Assembly: GCA_900768075.1 (NCBI GenBank)
Contig: CAAGBN010000070.1
Location: forward strand, 1-7,914
Direction of reading: 5' to 3'
Length of the DNA: 7,914 bases
From: Clostridia bacterium
GTDB lineage: Bacteria; Bacillota; Clostridia; Oscillospirales; Acutalibacteraceae
Part shown: piece after piece, positions 1 through 5,575 of the stretch
Position numbering within the stretch: the stretch's first letter is position 1
Layout: the number at the start of each line of letters is the position of its first letter
The notes under the pieces: model-generated
Database searches by the model: none
The model's input: the letters and a program-made list of their open reading frames with translations, nothing else
What the model was told of the DNA's origin: nothing
Program-made: the position numbers and the translations under genes

Positions 1-282
1 AGCGGCACCTGTGGCAGACTTATGTGCTGTCTGAAATATGAGCAGGAGGCTTATGAGCATCTTCTCAGAGTTACTCCTAAAAACGGTGCTATAGTTGAAA
101 CCAAAGAAGGCAAGGGTACTGTTGTTGACTTCAACCTTCTCACAGGTAACTTAAAGGTTTCACTTGAAAAGAGACCCGAAGCAGCTCCTATCGTAGTCAA
201 CAGAACAGAAGTCAAAACTCTTAAGGACTCTCAGATAAAGGTTGACAAAAAAGAGCTCGAAGAATTCAAAAACCTCGAATAA
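1..282 (+). CDS. ricT: RicT (YaaT/PSP1-domain protein), C-terminal part, cut by window start
   Basis: The frame is open from base 1 and ends in TAA at 280-282, giving 93 visible residues; the start lies outside the window. Near the visible N-terminus is CGRLMCCLKYE (Cys at visible residues 4, 9 and 10), the signature of RicT/YaaT proteins with a PSP1 C-terminal domain. It is followed by a beta-rich segment of the pattern G-x-V-V-x-x-N-L-L-x-G. In Bacillus subtilis RicT joins RicA and RicF in the Y-complex, which carries Fe-S clusters, stimulates RNase Y-dependent mRNA maturation and has been linked to Spo0A activation. The cysteines seen here would be among the cluster ligands. It is the only plus-strand gene in the window and ends at a strong hairpin terminator. 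The family call is secure; function in this organism is inferred. Confidence 0.9.
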   Translation, partial: SGTCGRLMCCLKYEQEAYEHLLRVTPKNGAIVETKEGKGTVVDFNLLTGNLKVSLEKRPEAAPIVVNRTEVKTLKDSQIKVDKKELEEFKNLE

Positions 283-289
283 AGCTAAA

Positions 290-326
290 ACGGAGAACAA
301 GCTGATTGTTCTCCGTTCATTTTTTT
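290..326 (+). terminator. Intrinsic terminator of ricT, probably bidirectional
   Basis: A perfect 11-bp stem (290-300 pairs with 306-316) encloses a 5-nt loop and is followed after three bases by a run of seven T (320-326). It starts 8 nt after the ricT stop codon. The T-run touches the stop codon of the convergent DUF1622 gene. Read on the minus strand the same hairpin is followed by a shorter U-tract (290-287), so it may also stop DUF1622 transcripts. Confidence 0.9.
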
Positions 327-696
327 AATCATCATCTGACTCATCGTCGGCAATCTTATCTCTCTCGCCTTTTTTCTTTTTCTCGATTCTGATTTCCCAC
401 TGAATATAAAATGTCAGGGCGGCTCTTAAAAGTATTACTGCACCCAGAAGCAGAATCTCATCCCAATTACGTACAACAACTGTTCTGAGAAGCTCACCGC
501 CGATTTTAAAGCTCATCGCAAGAGCTATACCCTCAACGAGATTCAGTCGCATATGCTCATCCTTACGGATTGCATCAATGATACCCTTGATTATAGCACC
601 GACAACTACCAGAACACCTACAAACTCAACAAAAAGAATAAGGTATTCAACGAGGATTGTAAAATTTTCTTCAAGAATGTGAAGTAAGTTTTCCAT
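325..696 (-). CDS. DUF1622 family small membrane protein
   Basis: This is a 123-residue protein. Hydrophobic segments lie at about residues 13-41 and 80-100, with a shorter apolar stretch around 53-68, then a Lys-rich stretch (105-109) and a strongly acidic tail ending in DDESDDD. The central block LNLVEGIALAMSFKIGGELL followed by RTVVVR matches the conserved core of DUF1622 (family recognised from memory). No biochemical function is established for the family. The ATG at 694-696 is preceded by GGAGA (703-707) at 6-nt spacing and by a near-consensus sigma-A promoter, so it is probably expressed independently of spo0A, which ends 88 nt upstream. It converges on ricT and shares its terminator. 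The charged tail predicts a cytoplasmic extension, but topology is not certain. Confidence 0.8.
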   Translation of the reverse strand: MENLLHILEENFTILVEYLILFVEFVGVLVVVGAIIKGIIDAIRKDEHMRLNLVEGIALAMSFKIGGELLRTVVVRNWDEILLLGAVILLRAALTFYIQWEIRIEKKKKGERDKIADDESDDD

Positions 697-723
697 TAAA
701 TATCTCCAATTAATTTTTTTGGT

Positions 724-752
724 ATTATATCAGAAATCAGAGATATTTTCAA
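724..752 (-). promoter_or_regulatory. Sigma-A-type promoter for the DUF1622 gene
   Basis: On the minus strand there is TTGAAA (747-752) and a perfect TATAAT (724-729), separated by exactly 17 bp. It lies in the 87-nt gap between the end of spo0A and the DUF1622 start and gives a short leader. No convincing intrinsic terminator is visible after spo0A, so some DUF1622 transcription could also be readthrough. Confidence 0.75.
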
Positions 753-783
753 TATTTCAGATTACTTTTTATGCCATTATTTT

Positions 784-1551
784 TCAGGCAATTCGCATTT
801 TCAAACGCAGCTTGTCACTTATCATTGCAATAAACTCTGAGTTTGTGGGCTTACCTCTTGAATTCTGGATTGTATATCCGAAATAGGAGGATAAAACATC
901 TACATCTCCCCTGTCCCATGCAACCTCGATAGCGTGTCTGATTGCTCTTTCGACTCTTGAGGCAGTGGTTTTGTTATTTTTCGCAACTGTCGGATAAAGA
1001 ATCTTAGTCACCGAATGCATAAGGTCAGGGTCCTTGATTGAAAGTGCAATAGATTCTCTTAAGTACTGATAACCCTTTATATGTGCAGGTACGCCAATTT
1101 GTCTCATAATATCTGAAATTATAATTTCAAGATCGGAATCTACCTTTTCCTGAGATTTGTAGGGTGCATTTTCAGACCAGTTTGCAATAAGCATCAGTCT
1201 GTTTGCCAATGCATTGAGCTCAAAGGGTCTTATAAAGCAATAAGCTGCACCTGCCAACAAAAGTTCACTTTCAAGTCTCGGATTATCCACTGCAAGAATC
1301 AGAGCAACTGCAGGCTTTTTAGACAGATTTTCTGCATTTAGCTGTTCAAGCACTCCCAAAGCATCAAGCCTCGGCATAAAAGCATCCATAAGCACCACAT
1401 CAGGTGTATTTATTTTTATATGCTCCGTAACCTTTGAACCGTCTTTTGTTACAGTAACAACATCAAAACCGAAATTTTCTAAAAATTTAGCACAGTGCAG
1501 AGTGTATTCGTTGCTTTCCTGCACTATCATAACCTTTAACTTTTTATTCAT
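784..1551 (-). CDS. spo0A: Sporulation master regulator Spo0A with a degenerate receiver pocket
   Basis: This is a 255-residue response regulator. The frame is open up to 1620, but the ATG at 1549-1551 is chosen because a GAGAGG ribosome binding site (1561-1566) sits 9 nt upstream and the product then begins MNKKLKVMIV, in line with other Spo0A proteins. The receiver domain (about 5-122) has the phospho-acceptor Asp56 in DVVLMDAFMPRLD. The effector domain (about 145-255) is strongly conserved: GVPAHIKGYQYLRE, the recognition-helix region TTASRVERAIRHAIEVAW (195-212), and KPTNSEFIAM near the end. Against B. subtilis Spo0A the acidic pair DD is Gln11-Glu12, the conserved Thr aligns with Leu86 and the conserved Lys with Arg108. 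It controls entry into sporulation by binding 0A boxes. It lies directly downstream of spoIVB, the usual order in spore formers, behind a terminator and a 280-nt gap that probably holds its promoter. Confidence 0.97.
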   Translation of the reverse strand: MNKKLKVMIVQESNEYTLHCAKFLENFGFDVVTVTKDGSKVTEHIKINTPDVVLMDAFMPRLDALGVLEQLNAENLSKKPAVALILAVDNPRLESELLLAGAAYCFIRPFELNALANRLMLIANWSENAPYKSQEKVDSDLEIIISDIMRQIGVPAHIKGYQYLRESIALSIKDPDLMHSVTKILYPTVAKNNKTTASRVERAIRHAIEVAWDRGDVDVLSSYFGYTIQNSRGKPTNSEFIAMISDKLRLKMRIA

Positions 1552-1591
1552 CGTTAAGCACCTCTCATTGTTTTGTGAGTATTGTTCACAT

Positions 1592-1620
1592 ATATTAACA
1601 CATTTAAAATTAAATTGCAA
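1592..1620 (-). promoter_or_regulatory. Candidate spo0A promoter
   Basis: On the minus strand TTGCAA (1615-1620) and TAATAT (1592-1597) are separated by 17 bp, each matching 4 of 6 consensus positions. The site is about 40 nt upstream of the spo0A start codon. It is a weak match and TTGCAA is a common palindrome in this DNA, so the call is tentative. Another perfect TATAAT occurs further upstream at 1751-1756. Confidence 0.35.
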
Positions 1621-1750
1621 CAGTTATTTATCAAAATCTGTAAAAAAATATCAATTTTCCTGTCTGACCCTCAGAAACCCTTGATTTATGTATGTTTTTT
1701 TCCTTTTAAAAACTCATATAATGAAAAATCACCGCTCAATTTGTATTCTC

Positions 1751-1774
1751 ATTATACACATATCTAAGGTCGAA
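1751..1774 (-). promoter_or_regulatory. Possible distal spo0A promoter with 0A-like box
   Basis: The minus strand carries a perfect TATAAT at 1751-1756. The heptamer at 1768-1774 reads GGTCGAA on the plus strand, one mismatch from the Spo0A-box core TGTCGAA, and sits about 11 bp upstream of that hexamer. No good -35 hexamer is found at 16-18 bp, as expected if the promoter depended on an activator. Autoregulation by Spo0A is known in Bacillus; here it is only suggested by position. Confidence 0.3.
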
Positions 1775-1781
1775 TTATGTG

Positions 1782-1815
1782 AAAAAAGCTCACTAACTTA
1801 AAATTAATGAGCTTT
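1782..1815 (-). terminator. Intrinsic terminator after spoIVB
   Basis: On the minus strand an 11-bp stem (1805-1815 with 1785-1795, one G-U pair) encloses a 9-nt loop and runs into a six-U tract (1787-1782, partly paired). It starts about 16 nt after the spoIVB stop codon and separates spoIVB from spo0A transcription. Confidence 0.8.
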
Positions 1816-1831
1816 ATTTCATCTTTTGCTT

Positions 1832-3040
1832 CTACTTTGTAAGCTCTTCAGACAGTGTTTCAATCATAGTTTCTGCAAATATGCCGTATCCCTTAGTCGG
1901 ATCCCCGACTAAAACATGAGTAACGGCACCGATCAGCTTGCCATCCTGAATTATAGGCGAACCGCTCATACCCTGCACTATACCACCGGTTTTCTCAATC
2001 AGTTTTTCATCAGTTATTTTTATTACCATATTTTTGTTTTCACCGCTTGTGAAATTAATATTGCTAATTTCCACCTCGTAACGGCAGGGTGATAACTCAT
2101 TGACCGTTGAAATTATTTCAGCTTTACCCTCTCTGACCTCTCTCTTCATAGCTATGGGTATAGCCTGATTTGTACTGCCAGGCTTCGAGAGCACCCCATA
2201 GACACCTTTTGAATTGTTGGACAGCAAAACACCTATAGTCTCCTGAGAAAAGACACCGCAAAGCTCACCTGCTTTACCCTTCTGACCCTTGTAACAGCCT
2301 GTTATTTCAGCTGATACTATATCGCCGTCAGAAAATGGCAGAATATCGCCCGTATCAATATCGCAGACTCCGTGACCGAGACCTGCAAAGCCTCCCGTCT
2401 GAGGATCATAAAAGCTCATTGTACCGATACCTGCGGCACTGTCTCTTATCCACATACCTGCCTTATACTTGCACTGAGACACACTGTAATAAGTATTCAG
2501 AACAGTTGAATGCTTCTTACCGTTTCTTTCATACTCAACAGTAAACACTGTTTTATCGCCCCGTGATAAGGTGTCGCCTAAGGCGTTGCTGCTGACAACC
2601 TTTTCTCCGTTCACTTTCAGTATAATGTCACCTTTTTTAAGTCCGGCCATATCACAAGGTGACACATTACCTTCCGATGAATCTACGGTTTCCGTTTTAA
2701 TTATCAGCACACCTTCTGTGAAAAGTCTCAGGCCAAAGATTTCTCCTGAGGGTACAACATAATGTCTGTCGCTTACAGTCAGTGAAGAGTTTTTGATGGG
2801 TATAGCATTAAACAAACTTACACTAACATCATATCTGCCTTCTTTTTCGGCAGTGTACATATCTCTTTTTATTCCGTCTTGCTTGCAGGTAACTGTATAA
2901 AGATTGTTCACTCTGATGTTTTCGCCCGATATACCGTAAATCTCATCAGGCACTGTGTAAAAACCGTATACCATCAAAAACAGCGTTATAACGGTGACAG
3001 CTATGATTAAATTCTTTACAAACCTTATTCCCTTAATCAT
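1832..3040 (-). CDS. spoIVB: SpoIVB serine peptidase (S55 family)
   Basis: This is a 402-residue protein with an uncleaved signal anchor or membrane segment at about 8-29. A PDZ domain follows at about 105-175 (with CDMAGLKKGDIILKVNG), then the S55 peptidase domain at about 190-400. The catalytic residues match the B. subtilis set: His223 in LGHGV, Asp344, and Ser359 in TGGIVQGMSGSPI, with the same 15-residue Asp-Ser spacing. SpoIVB is made in the forespore, crosses into the intermembrane space and cleaves SpoIVFA to start pro-sigma-K processing in the mother cell. The ATG (3038-3040) has a GGAGGTG site at 3045-3051. A hairpin lies just upstream of that site and a terminator follows the gene; spo0A is next downstream, the conserved order. 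I found no convincing sigma-G promoter upstream. The catalytic set is complete, so the enzyme should be active. Confidence 0.96.
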   Translation of the reverse strand: MIKGIRFVKNLIIAVTVITLFLMVYGFYTVPDEIYGISGENIRVNNLYTVTCKQDGIKRDMYTAEKEGRYDVSVSLFNAIPIKNSSLTVSDRHYVVPSGEIFGLRLFTEGVLIIKTETVDSSEGNVSPCDMAGLKKGDIILKVNGEKVVSSNALGDTLSRGDKTVFTVEYERNGKKHSTVLNTYYSVSQCKYKAGMWIRDSAAGIGTMSFYDPQTGGFAGLGHGVCDIDTGDILPFSDGDIVSAEITGCYKGQKGKAGELCGVFSQETIGVLLSNNSKGVYGVLSKPGSTNQAIPIAMKREVREGKAEIISTVNELSPCRYEVEISNINFTSGENKNMVIKITDEKLIEKTGGIVQGMSGSPIIQDGKLIGAVTHVLVGDPTKGYGIFAETMIETLSEELTK

Positions 3041-3054
3041 TTTTCACCTCCGCT

Positions 3055-3075
3055 GCGGCTGTTTTTTTCAGCCGC
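3055..3075 (-). promoter_or_regulatory. Leader hairpin next to the spoIVB ribosome binding site
   Basis: A perfect 7-bp stem GCGGCTG/CAGCCGC (3069-3075 with 3055-3061) with a 7-nt A-only loop in the minus-strand RNA ends three bases before the GGAGGTG of spoIVB. It has no U-tract after it, so it is not a terminator. It may protect the mRNA or modulate ribosome access; this is inference. Confidence 0.5.
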
Positions 3076-3163
3076 ATTTATAATTTTGACGAAAGTGCGA
3101 AAAATAAACATATTAAATAATTCCTTATCTTGATTTTTTTAAAAATTTGCAAGGAAACGGCTT

Positions 3164-3253
3164 TCGGGGGCTCAGGCAAAATCCGTAAACGGATTTTGGC
3201 AGCGACACGCCGTGTCGCTGTGCCGAAGCGAAGCTTCGGCCCTGAGCCCCCGA
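3164..3253. repeat. Cloverleaf-forming palindromic element (four-way inverted repeat)
   Basis: Outer arms at 3164-3176 and 3241-3253 are perfect 13-bp inverted repeats. Between them are three adjacent perfect hairpins: 3177-3185 with 3190-3198 (9 bp, TAAA loop), 3200-3208 with 3212-3220 (9 bp, 3-nt loop) and 3222-3229 with 3233-3240 (8 bp, GAA loop). Only single bases, G3199 and T3221, separate the helices. The stretch is clearly richer in G and C than its flanks. It lies between the cdaR terminator and the spoIVB leader. It is not a tRNA: there is no anticodon arm with a 7-nt loop, no T-loop and no 3' CCA-type acceptor geometry. A dispersed mobile palindrome (REP/MITE-like) is the likeliest explanation, but only one copy is visible here. 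No clear target-site duplication is seen. Confidence 0.75.
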
Positions 3254-3264
3254 CTGCAGAGACT

Positions 3265-3297
3265 AAAAAACCTGCACAGCCAAGAAACTATGCAGGT
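3265..3297 (-). terminator. Intrinsic terminator after cdaR
   Basis: On the minus strand a 10-bp stem (3288-3297 with 3270-3279, including one G-U pair) encloses an 8-nt loop and is followed by a six-U tract (3270-3265). It starts 11 nt after the cdaR stop codon and closes the cdaA-cdaR unit before the palindromic element. Confidence 0.9.
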
Positions 3298-3307
3298 AAA
3301 TATCATA

Positions 3308-4639
3308 TTATGATTTAGGCTCAACTGAAATATAAGCCTTATACTTTCCGTATATCCAGCAATCGTTGACCTTCTCAGAAGCAATAGAAATATTTGATAC
3401 CTCTACTGACTGCTCTTCACTTCTGTTGAGGCTGAGAGATGAAACGTTGATTTCTATCTGAATATCCTCATTGGTGATTTTGCTAAGGCTCTCAGCAGGA
3501 CCAATAACGGTTATATCATTAAGCTCACTGCTTTCATAATTAATAGTATAATTATAATTTTCATCCTGATTTAGGAGCACTATCTTGCTGGGAGTTTTTT
3601 CCATTGTTACAGATGACATTGATGACATATCAAGTGAAACAGTAAACTTAGCGATTGACTTATCGACCATGTTTACACCAAGCTTTTCATCAACAGGGAA
3701 TTCAAAATAATTGACCTTGTTTGATACATCGCTGAAATTCACTGTACCAACATAGAGAGTCTCAATTTCCTCATCCTTTGTGTTATAAAGAACATTGACC
3801 TTTGATGGATTGACTCTGAATGCGGGAAGCTCTTCACCGTAAACAGCAGGCTGGTTAATAAACTTGACAGCTGTATCAACATCCTTACTGACATAGAGAG
3901 GAATTGTAACTGTTGCAGGATTTGATTCATCATTGATGCCACTGCAGGTGAGATATTTGCTGTCTGCTGCTCTGTCGAGCTGATATGAAATCTCAGCAGC
4001 AAACTCCTTGGTTGCAGTAAGAGGTAAGTTTTCCTCGTCGATACGGGCATTGAAATAAACCTTGGAAAGCTTGTTGAGAATTGTTGCAGGACCTGTAACC
4101 TCAACTGTACTCATTGAAGGAACAGGCTGACCGACTGTAAATTCATCTGACACCAGAGTATCCATATCGTTTTCGAGCTTAGCTTCAACATTGAAGGTTC
4201 CCGTAGTTTTTCGGTCAAAATAAACAGTGACCGTTGATGGTGTTATCTTAGTGATGTTGACATCTGTAGCATTTGATGTATCAGCAATCTTAGCTGTGAG
4301 AGTGAGTACCTTGTACCCTGCCGTGTCAACATAAGAACCGATAGCTTCAACAATGATATCATCCTTCGTTAGAGCATGCTGGTTGATATTATAAGCCTTA
4401 CCGCTGACTTCAACCTCAGCTAAAAGGTCTTCGCTTCCGAAAAATGCTTCGATATCCCCTGCCTGAGTGACTGTATTTGAAATATTGATTTTAAGGTCGC
4501 TGACTGTTCTTGTTGCATTATCACTGTAATTGATTTTTACTGTTGCCCAAAGAAGAATAGCCACTACAACAGAAAAAAACATAAGAAACTTATTGTTATA
4601 AAACAAGCCTTCAATAGAGCTTTTCTGATTTTTGCTCAT
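3308..4639 (-). CDS. cdaR: CdaR, YbbR-domain regulator of c-di-AMP synthase
   Basis: This is a 443-residue protein with a short cytoplasmic N-terminus, one membrane segment at about 16-36 (FLMFFSVVVAILLWATV) and a long extracytoplasmic part built of about four YbbR repeats (about 44-142, 147-250, 255-345 and 346-442). Repeat hallmarks are the end strands TPSTVTVYFDRK, NPSKVNVLY and TPSKIVLL, and the turn motif GPAxxLxK seen twice (about 183 and 380). CdaR binds CdaA at the membrane and modulates c-di-AMP production. The ATG (4637-4639) overlaps the cdaA stop codon by one base (TAATG) and has AGGAGG at 4648-4653, so translation is probably coupled to cdaA. The gene ends at a terminator. The usual third gene, glmM, does not follow. 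The sequence of the repeats is divergent, as is normal for the family. Confidence 0.92.
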   Translation of the reverse strand: MSKNQKSSIEGLFYNNKFLMFFSVVVAILLWATVKINYSDNATRTVSDLKINISNTVTQAGDIEAFFGSEDLLAEVEVSGKAYNINQHALTKDDIIVEAIGSYVDTAGYKVLTLTAKIADTSNATDVNITKITPSTVTVYFDRKTTGTFNVEAKLENDMDTLVSDEFTVGQPVPSMSTVEVTGPATILNKLSKVYFNARIDEENLPLTATKEFAAEISYQLDRAADSKYLTCSGINDESNPATVTIPLYVSKDVDTAVKFINQPAVYGEELPAFRVNPSKVNVLYNTKDEEIETLYVGTVNFSDVSNKVNYFEFPVDEKLGVNMVDKSIAKFTVSLDMSSMSSVTMEKTPSKIVLLNQDENYNYTINYESSELNDITVIGPAESLSKITNEDIQIEINVSSLSLNRSEEQSVEVSNISIASEKVNDCWIYGKYKAYISVEPKS

Positions 4640-5499
4640 TATTTCTTCCTCCTTGGCAATTTAAAGTAGCTGTTACTGTTTTTCTGATCCTCGGGCACCA
4701 TATAGGCATCCAAAACCTCAATAAGCTCACCGAGAGTGAGGTTTCTTCTCAACTCACCTGAATGTGCAACAGAAATTGCACCTGTCTCTTCAGAAACAAT
4801 AACAACAAGAGCATCACTGTGCTCTGTGACACCTATGGCTGCTCTGTGTCTTGTGCCGAGCTCCTTACTTATTTCCTTCTGACTCAGAGGAAGAATACAG
4901 CCTGCCGAATGTATACGGTTATCTCTTATTAGCATAGCACCGTCGTGAAGAGGAGCTTTCGGGAAGAATATATTTTCAATAACTGCACTTGAAATTGAAG
5001 AATCGACTACAGTACCTGTGCTTAAGACTTCACCAAGCATTGTCTTGCCCTCAATAACCATAAGAGCACCGATTTTCTTTTCACTCATATTGGCCGCTGA
5101 TTTTGCAATATTATTTGCACTTGTCTTAAGCTCTTCGGCAGCATAATTTGAGTTTCTCGAAAAGAACAGAGAAACCTTTCTGAAGTCGCCTCGGCCGAAG
5201 CCCTCAATAGCCTGACGGATTTCAGGCTGAAACAGAAGAATCATAATAATAACGATATCACCGAAAAGGTGGCTGAAAAGATAGCTTGATGTTGACATAT
5301 TAAGAGTAGAAACCACAAGGTAAACCACACCTAAAAATACAATACCCTTAACAAGGTTAAACGCTCTTGTCTGTCTTACAAGCTTGATACAATAATAAAG
5401 CACCAGAGCAACCAAAGCAATATCTATAAGATCAGACAGCTTTATATCGAGAAAAATCTTGACAATGCTGTTGAAAAAGTTACCAAGAAAATCAATCAT
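4639..5499 (-). CDS. cdaA: CdaA diadenylate cyclase (membrane c-di-AMP synthase)
   Basis: This is a 286-residue protein, close to the usual family length. Three predicted membrane helices lie at about 22-40, 47-64 and 80-90, followed by a linker (about 92-140) and the DAC (DisA_N) catalytic domain (about 141-262). The active-site motifs are intact: Asp186-Gly187-Ala188 in PLHDGAMLI and Arg217-His218-Arg219 in GTRHRAAIG. The enzyme joins two ATP into c-di-AMP, which controls potassium and osmolyte uptake and cell-wall homeostasis. The ATG at 5497-5499 is preceded by AGGGAGGA (5505-5512). It overlaps cdaR by one base and lies 53 nt after the desulfurase stop, with a candidate promoter in the end of that gene. 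The C-terminus is basic (KLPRRKK). Confidence 0.97.
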   Translation of the reverse strand: MIDFLGNFFNSIVKIFLDIKLSDLIDIALVALVLYYCIKLVRQTRAFNLVKGIVFLGVVYLVVSTLNMSTSSYLFSHLFGDIVIIMILLFQPEIRQAIEGFGRGDFRKVSLFFSRNSNYAAEELKTSANNIAKSAANMSEKKIGALMVIEGKTMLGEVLSTGTVVDSSISSAVIENIFFPKAPLHDGAMLIRDNRIHSAGCILPLSQKEISKELGTRHRAAIGVTEHSDALVVIVSEETGAISVAHSGELRRNLTLGELIEVLDAYMVPEDQKNSNSYFKLPRRKK

Positions 5500-5546
5500 A
5501 GTATTCCTCCCTCTATATGTCTATTAATTTTTTCTTCATCCTATTT

Positions 5547-5575
5547 ATTGTATCACAAAATATTTCTCTTTGCAA
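5547..5575 (-). promoter_or_regulatory. Candidate sigma-A promoter for cdaA-cdaR
   Basis: On the minus strand TTGCAA (5570-5575, 4 of 6) and TACAAT (5547-5552, 5 of 6) are separated by exactly 17 bp. It overlaps the last codons of the desulfurase gene and lies about 48 nt before the cdaA start codon. It would allow cdaA-cdaR to be expressed apart from the upstream pair, though readthrough is also possible because no terminator separates them. Confidence 0.55.

Noticed and set aside
1552..1620. Longer Spo0A starting at 1620
   Set aside because: The extra 23 residues are not Spo0A-like and the start at 1551 has a well-spaced GAGAGG site.
1640..1665. Sigma-H-like AGGAAAA upstream of spo0A on the minus strand
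   Set aside because: No GAAT-type -10 occurs at the right distance, so the match is not convincing.
3124..3152. TTGCAA-17 bp-GATAAG as a spoIVB sigma-A promoter
   Set aside because: The -10 is poor, TTGCAA recurs inside coding DNA here, and spoIVB is expected to use a forespore sigma factor. No clear sigma-G site was found either.
3164..3253. tRNA or tmRNA reading of the cloverleaf
   Set aside because: Stem lengths, the 3-4 nt loops, the missing T-loop and anticodon loop sequences and the 13-bp outer stem do not fit a tRNA.
3130..3384. Short open frames on both strands across the palindromic element (62 aa plus, 70 aa minus)
   Set aside because: Their sequence is dictated by the inverted repeats, they lack good ribosome binding sites, and the minus one runs into cdaR. 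They look like spurious frames.
3739..4104. 121-aa frame on the minus strand inside cdaR
   Set aside because: It lies entirely within cdaR in another frame, has low-complexity Ser/Leu/Gln-rich composition and no family features.
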